Shown here: one piece after another, positions 30,507-33,355 of the stretch | Layout: each line of letters begins with the position of its first letter | Numbering within the stretch: position 1 is the stretch's first letter | Assembly (NCBI GenBank): GCA_005888295.1 | Contig: VAWP01000042.1 | Coordinates: 1 to 33,355, forward strand | Source: Actinomycetota bacterium | Lineage (GTDB): Bacteria; Actinomycetota; Acidimicrobiia; Acidimicrobiales; AC-9 | Direction: 5' to 3' | DNA length: 33,355 bases | Translations under genes and position numbers: made by a program | The notes under the pieces: model-generated | Told to the model about the DNA's origin: nothing | Database searches by the model: none | What the model saw: only the letters and a program-made list of their open reading frames with translations

Positions 30507-31679
30507 TCATGAGGTCACCTCATGTCCTGCCTTCCCCCGGTCGTGGCCAGAGAGCAGCTCCTCCATGTTCCGGAAGTAGAAGCGATCCTGATCGGCCGGA
30601 GTCGCAGAGGTGAGGGCTTCTTCGAACTTGGCCAGTGGATCCCGTCCACCCTCGGGATGGGGGTAGTCGGTGGAGAACATGAACAGCTCCGGTGCCGTCT
30701 GCTCGATCATCCAACCCACCGGCTCCCCGGGAAAGGGCGTGAACTTGAGGTGTCGGCGCACGTAGTCGGACGGCTTGTGCTCGAGCCGCCGAAGCGGCTC
30801 TTCGGTACGACGGAACGCACGCTGGCCGTAGTCCAAGTGGCGGATCCAGGACACGACCCACCCGGCGCCCTGCTCGATGCACCCGCCTCGCAGCTTGGGG
30901 AAACGATCGAACAGACCGTCGAAGATGAGCGCGCCGAGGAACAGCTCGGGTGAGTGGTGGATGGCGAGGAAGTCCTTCGAGCGCACGTTCTCGCCGCCGC
31001 CGAGGTGGTCGGTGACCGGCATGTCGTTGTTGTGGAAGGCCGGGTCGAGCAGGCGCCCGCCACCGCCCACGTGCAGCACGAACGGGACGTCGGCCTCGGC
31101 GACCAGGTCCCAGAAGGGATCGAGGTCGGGATGGGTGGGGGCGAGGGACCCGGCGGCCGTCGAAGGGACCATGATGGCCGCGCAGCCGGCCTCGATCGCC
31201 TCGGTCGCCAGGGCAGGGGCTCGAAGAGGATCGACCAGGGGGACGTAGGCAACGGCGAGGAGGCGCTCGTCGCCCGAGCAGAACTCGACCATGGCTCGGT
31301 TCTGCGCCGAGGCGCCCGCGTAGAGGCGATCGACGTCCCGCCCGGCGAACATGTTGGTGGCGAAGGTGGCGAACACCAGCTGGCCCCGGAACCCGAGCAG
31401 GTCGAGCACACGGCTGCGCTCGGTGGGATCGAACCCGCCCATGGCGTGCCATCCCTTGTCGGTCAGCAGTCGTTCCTCGGCCAGCGCCGCCTTCGTCGGG
31501 TCCGACCGGCGGGCGTCGGCCGTGGCCAGGGCGTCTCCCAGCACCGGCGCCAGTGCCTCCATCTCCCGTCGCCGCAGACGGTCCCGCTGGGCGGGATCGA
31601 TGAAGTCGTCGAGGAAGTCAGCGAGCTCCATGACGTGGCTGTCGGCGTCAAGGATCGTCCGCTGCCCGGCGTAGGTCAT
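30507..31679 (-). CDS. Amidohydrolase family protein (amidohydrolase-2)
   Basis: The 390-residue protein is a metal-dependent TIM-barrel hydrolase/decarboxylase with typical signatures: DADSHVMEL at the N-terminus, PFVLHVGGGG mid-barrel, a conserved IHHSPELFLG block, and MFSTDYPHPEGG near the end with the catalytic Asp. In contrast to the homologue at 5191-6060, the metal/catalytic positions are present. The ATG at 31679 has GGGGG 4 nt upstream. It is divergent from tetR, whose operator overlaps its promoter, so it is probably the regulated target. The substrate is unknown; linkage to an aldo/keto reductase suggests a small catabolic module. Confidence 0.9.
   Translation of the reverse strand: MTYAGQRTILDADSHVMELADFLDDFIDPAQRDRLRRREMEALAPVLGDALATADARRSDPTKAALAEERLLTDKGWHAMGGFDPTERSRVLDLLGFRGQLVFATFATNMFAGRDVDRLYAGASAQNRAMVEFCSGDERLLAVAYVPLVDPLRAPALATEAIEAGCAAIMVPSTAAGSLAPTHPDLDPFWDLVAEADVPFVLHVGGGGRLLDPAFHNNDMPVTDHLGGGENVRSKDFLAIHHSPELFLGALIFDGLFDRFPKLRGGCIEQGAGWVVSWIRHLDYGQRAFRRTEEPLRRLEHKPSDYVRRHLKFTPFPGEPVGWMIEQTAPELFMFSTDYPHPEGGRDPLAKFEEALTSATPADQDRFYFRNMEELLSGHDRGKAGHEVTS
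30508..30524. promoter_or_regulatory. 17-bp perfect palindrome at the amidohydrolase 3' end
   Basis: CATGAGGT and ACCTCATG (30508-30515 and 30517-30524) flank a single base. The site overlaps the last codons and stop of the amidohydrolase and lies ~120 bp upstream of the LIV-operon promoter. The arms are too close to form an RNA hairpin without loss of pairs, so a protein-binding site is the only likely role; chance is possible. Confidence 0.25.
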
Positions 31680-31698
31680 ACGGCCCCCAGTGCCCCAA

Positions 31699-31754
31699 GT
31701 GTCAATCTGTCACCGTGTGGTGACATAGTGACACCCCGGCTGCACGACGCGCAA
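31699..31754. promoter_or_regulatory. TetR operator (nested 36-bp dyad) over amidohydrolase promoter
   Basis: TGTCACC and GGTGACA, 4 bp apart (31708-31725), sit inside outer arms GTGTCA and TGACAC (31699-31704 and 31729-31734) with exactly the same centre. This gives room for two repressor dimers. A candidate minus-strand promoter, TTGCGC (plus 31749-31754) with a 17-bp spacer and CACTAT (plus 31726-31731), would be covered by it. Confidence 0.65.
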
Positions 31755-31801
31755 GAGACCGGTCTCGACGTCCCGACCTCCTGGACGCGGGTCGTGAGAT
31801 C

Positions 31802-31818
31802 GGTGACATACTGCCACC
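31802..31818 (+). promoter_or_regulatory. Second TetR-type half-conserved operator at the tetR start
   Basis: GGTGACA recurs at 31802-31808 and the 17-mer ending CCACC forms an imperfect dyad (GGTG-N-CA ... TG-N-CACC). It abuts the ATG at 31819 and overlaps a possible leaderless -10 box (CATACT, 31807-31812, 6 nt before the ATG). Autoregulation is implied. Confidence 0.45.
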
Positions 31819-32484
31819 ATGAGCCGGGCGGCCACCCAGACGAGCGCAGGTCGGCGACCCCTCGAGGCCGAGCCGCTCGAGCCGGCCCGGCTGGGCCGCG
31901 AGGAACGGCGCGACGCCATCCTCGATGCCGCCGACGCCCTGCTGGCTGCCGGCGACGTGGACGCGGTGTCGATGGAGAGCGTCGCGGAGCGAGCGGGCGT
32001 GAGCCGCCCGCTCGTCTACAAGCACTTTGCCAACCGCGGCGAGCTGCTGGCAGCGCTCTACGAGCGAGAAGCCGGTCTCCTGCACGCCGAGCTGGCCGCC
32101 GACGTGGAAGCGGCCGACACGGTCGAGGAGATGTTTCGCGCCCTCATTCACGGCGCCCTGCGCGCCCAGGCCAGCCGCGGCGCGACGCTGGCCGCGCTGC
32201 GTTCCGCCGGGCTTCGCAGCCGCGCCAGTCGTGAGGAGCAGCGGCGTCGCGATCGGACCACCCTGCGGTACTTCGGTCGCCGGGCCGTTCGCCAGTTCGG
32301 CCTCGACGAGCGGCGGGCCAGGGCGGGTGTCGCAATACTCCTGGGCGCCATCGAGACGGTGCTGGCCCAGTGGCGCCGACGACCGACGCGCGAGCACGCC
32401 GCGCTCCTCGAGGACACCTACGTGGCCCTGGTCGTCGGCGGGATCGAGGAGCTGGCCAAGCGGAAGGGAGCGGACCCGGGATGA
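31819..32484 (+). CDS. TetR family transcriptional regulator
   Basis: The 221-residue protein has the TetR N-terminal helix-turn-helix at ~28-75: RRDAILDAADALLAAGDVDAVSMESVAERAGVSRPLVYKHFANRGELL, given here only as the region's extent; key elements are AERAGVSRPLVYKHF and the following NRGELLAAL. The C-terminal ligand domain is Arg- and Ala-rich. The ATG at 31819 is immediately preceded by an operator-like dyad. Its stop overlaps the aldo/keto reductase start (ATGA), so the two are coupled. It probably represses itself, the reductase and the divergent amidohydrolase. Confidence 0.92.
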   Translation: MSRAATQTSAGRRPLEAEPLEPARLGREERRDAILDAADALLAAGDVDAVSMESVAERAGVSRPLVYKHFANRGELLAALYEREAGLLHAELAADVEAADTVEEMFRALIHGALRAQASRGATLAALRSAGLRSRASREEQRRRDRTTLRYFGRRAVRQFGLDERRARAGVAILLGAIETVLAQWRRRPTREHAALLEDTYVALVVGGIEELAKRKGADPG

Positions 32485-33355
32485 GTGTGATGCCGACGCG
32501 GTCGGTCGGGCCTCTCGAGGTCAGCCTGGTCGGATTGGGATGCAACAACTTCGGCATGCGTTGCGACGAGGAGCGGTCCGTGGCCGTGGTCGGCGCCGCC
32601 CTCGACGCCGGGATCACCTTCTTCGACACCGCCGACATCTACGGCGGCACGAAGTCCGAGGAGTTCCTCGGGAGCGCGCTCGTCGGTCGTCGCGACCAGG
32701 TGATCATCGCAACGAAGTTCGGTGCCCCGCTCGGCGACGACGGTCGCAGTGGTGGCGCCAGCGCCCGCTGGATCGCCGAGGCGGTCGACGGAAGCCTGCG
32801 CCGGCTGCGCACCGACTATCTCGATCTGTACCAGCAGCACCTGCCGGACGCCACAGTTCCGATCGAGGAGACCCAGGATGCTCTCGACGGGCTCGTGCGC
32901 CAGGGGAAGGTCCGGGCGATCGGGAACAGCAACTTCTCGGGCCAGCAGATCGATGCGGCAGCGATGCTGTCGAGCGAGAAGGACTGGGCTCGGTTCGTGA
33001 GCGCACAGAACGAGTTCAGCCTGTTGGAGCGGGGTCCGCTGCGTGACGTGATCCCGGCAGTCGAAAGGAACGGACTGTCCTTGCTGCCCTACTTCCCGCT
33101 GGCGAACGGATTGCTGACCGGGAAGTACCGGAGGGGTGAGCCGCCGCCGGCGGGCACGCGGCTGTCGATGCTGCCCGGTGAGCGTGCCGCCAAGGTGTTG
33201 TCCGATGGACACTTCGACACCGTCGAGGCACTGACGAAGCTCGCCGAGGACCGGGGCCACTCTGTCCTCGAGCTCGCCTTCGCCTGGCTGGCGGCCCAGC
33301 CCGCCATCGGGTCCATCATCGCCGGCGCCACATCGCCCGCGCAGGTCGCAGCGAA
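32481..33355 (+). CDS. Aldo/keto reductase (3' end outside window)
   Basis: The visible 291 residues form most of an AKR TIM-barrel. The catalytic tetrad is present: Asp49 and Tyr54 in FFDTADIYG, Lys79 in IIATKFG, and His120 in YLDLYQQH. GNSNFSGQQI and the LLPYFPLANGLLTGKY block are typical of the family. These enzymes reduce aldehydes or ketones with NADPH. The ATG at 32481 overlaps the tetR stop by 4 nt; no separate promoter is seen. The frame is still open at the window edge, with perhaps 20-40 residues missing. Confidence 0.9.
   Translation, partial: MSVMPTRSVGPLEVSLVGLGCNNFGMRCDEERSVAVVGAALDAGITFFDTADIYGGTKSEEFLGSALVGRRDQVIIATKFGAPLGDDGRSGGASARWIAEAVDGSLRRLRTDYLDLYQQHLPDATVPIEETQDALDGLVRQGKVRAIGNSNFSGQQIDAAAMLSSEKDWARFVSAQNEFSLLERGPLRDVIPAVERNGLSLLPYFPLANGLLTGKYRRGEPPPAGTRLSMLPGERAAKVLSDGHFDTVEALTKLAEDRGHSVLELAFAWLAAQPAIGSIIAGATSPAQVAA

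Noticed and set aside
31700-31705. TTGACA on the minus strand as the amidohydrolase -35
   Set aside because: A -10 at normal distance would fall on the start codon, and no later start keeps the DADSH motif. The hexamer is better explained as part of the TetR dyad.

Overview
The window looks like chromosomal DNA of a high-GC actinobacterium. Base composition is strongly GC-rich, GTG (and one TTG) starts are common, several promoters place the -10 box about 6 nt before the start codon (leaderless style), and the gene content includes an Mce protein, an F420-type luciferase-like oxidoreductase, a cytochrome P450, acyl-CoA enzymes and several TetR/MarR/ArsR regulators. This profile fits Acidimicrobiia or a related lineage; that placement is inference. 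No rRNA, tRNA, CRISPR array, transposase or phage gene was seen.

Layout. 1-3120: the 3' end of an Mce gene, converging on a coupled pair (Thr/Ser-rich membrane protein and a fused receiver/thioredoxin-reductase-like flavoprotein without the CxxC). 3315-6060: an F420-type oxidoreductase divergent from an SDR gene that is broken by a frameshift/deletion, then an amidohydrolase-fold protein that seems to have lost metal ligands. 6068-9388: an acyltransferase-3/SGNH protein, then an ArsR regulator coupled to an SRPBCC protein. 9502-13556: a small membrane protein, a second SDR with an unusual cofactor loop, a P450, and a divergent secreted beta-propeller protein. 13632-17726: a heterodimeric ABC exporter with one degenerate ATP site and a convergent MarR regulator. 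17831-20729: acyl-CoA dehydrogenase and acyl-CoA ligase, separated by a long inverted repeat. 20734-30202 (minus strand): a five-gene operon. 30507-33355: amidohydrolase divergent from TetR, which is coupled to an aldo/keto reductase cut by the window end.

The most unusual system is the 9.5-kb minus-strand operon at 20734-30202. It holds a membrane-anchored LivK-like binding protein, a LivH-LivM permease fusion, a 1067-residue MFS-LivF-LivG fusion, and two uncharacterised envelope proteins. The last three junctions are GTGA start/stop overlaps. It reads as a branched-chain-amino-acid-type ABC importer compressed into three polypeptides, with an MFS carrier built into the ATPase subunit and two envelope partners made with it.

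Regulation can be read at three loci. A MarR-type palindrome (TTTG-N2-TC-N2-GA-N2-CAAA) lies at the marR/acyl-CoA dehydrogenase divergent promoter, and a near copy sits in the same register on the exporter promoter, suggesting one regulon. The ArsR gene has an inverted repeat around its own -10 box. The TetR gene has a nested 36-bp dyad plus a second half-conserved site over the divergent promoters.
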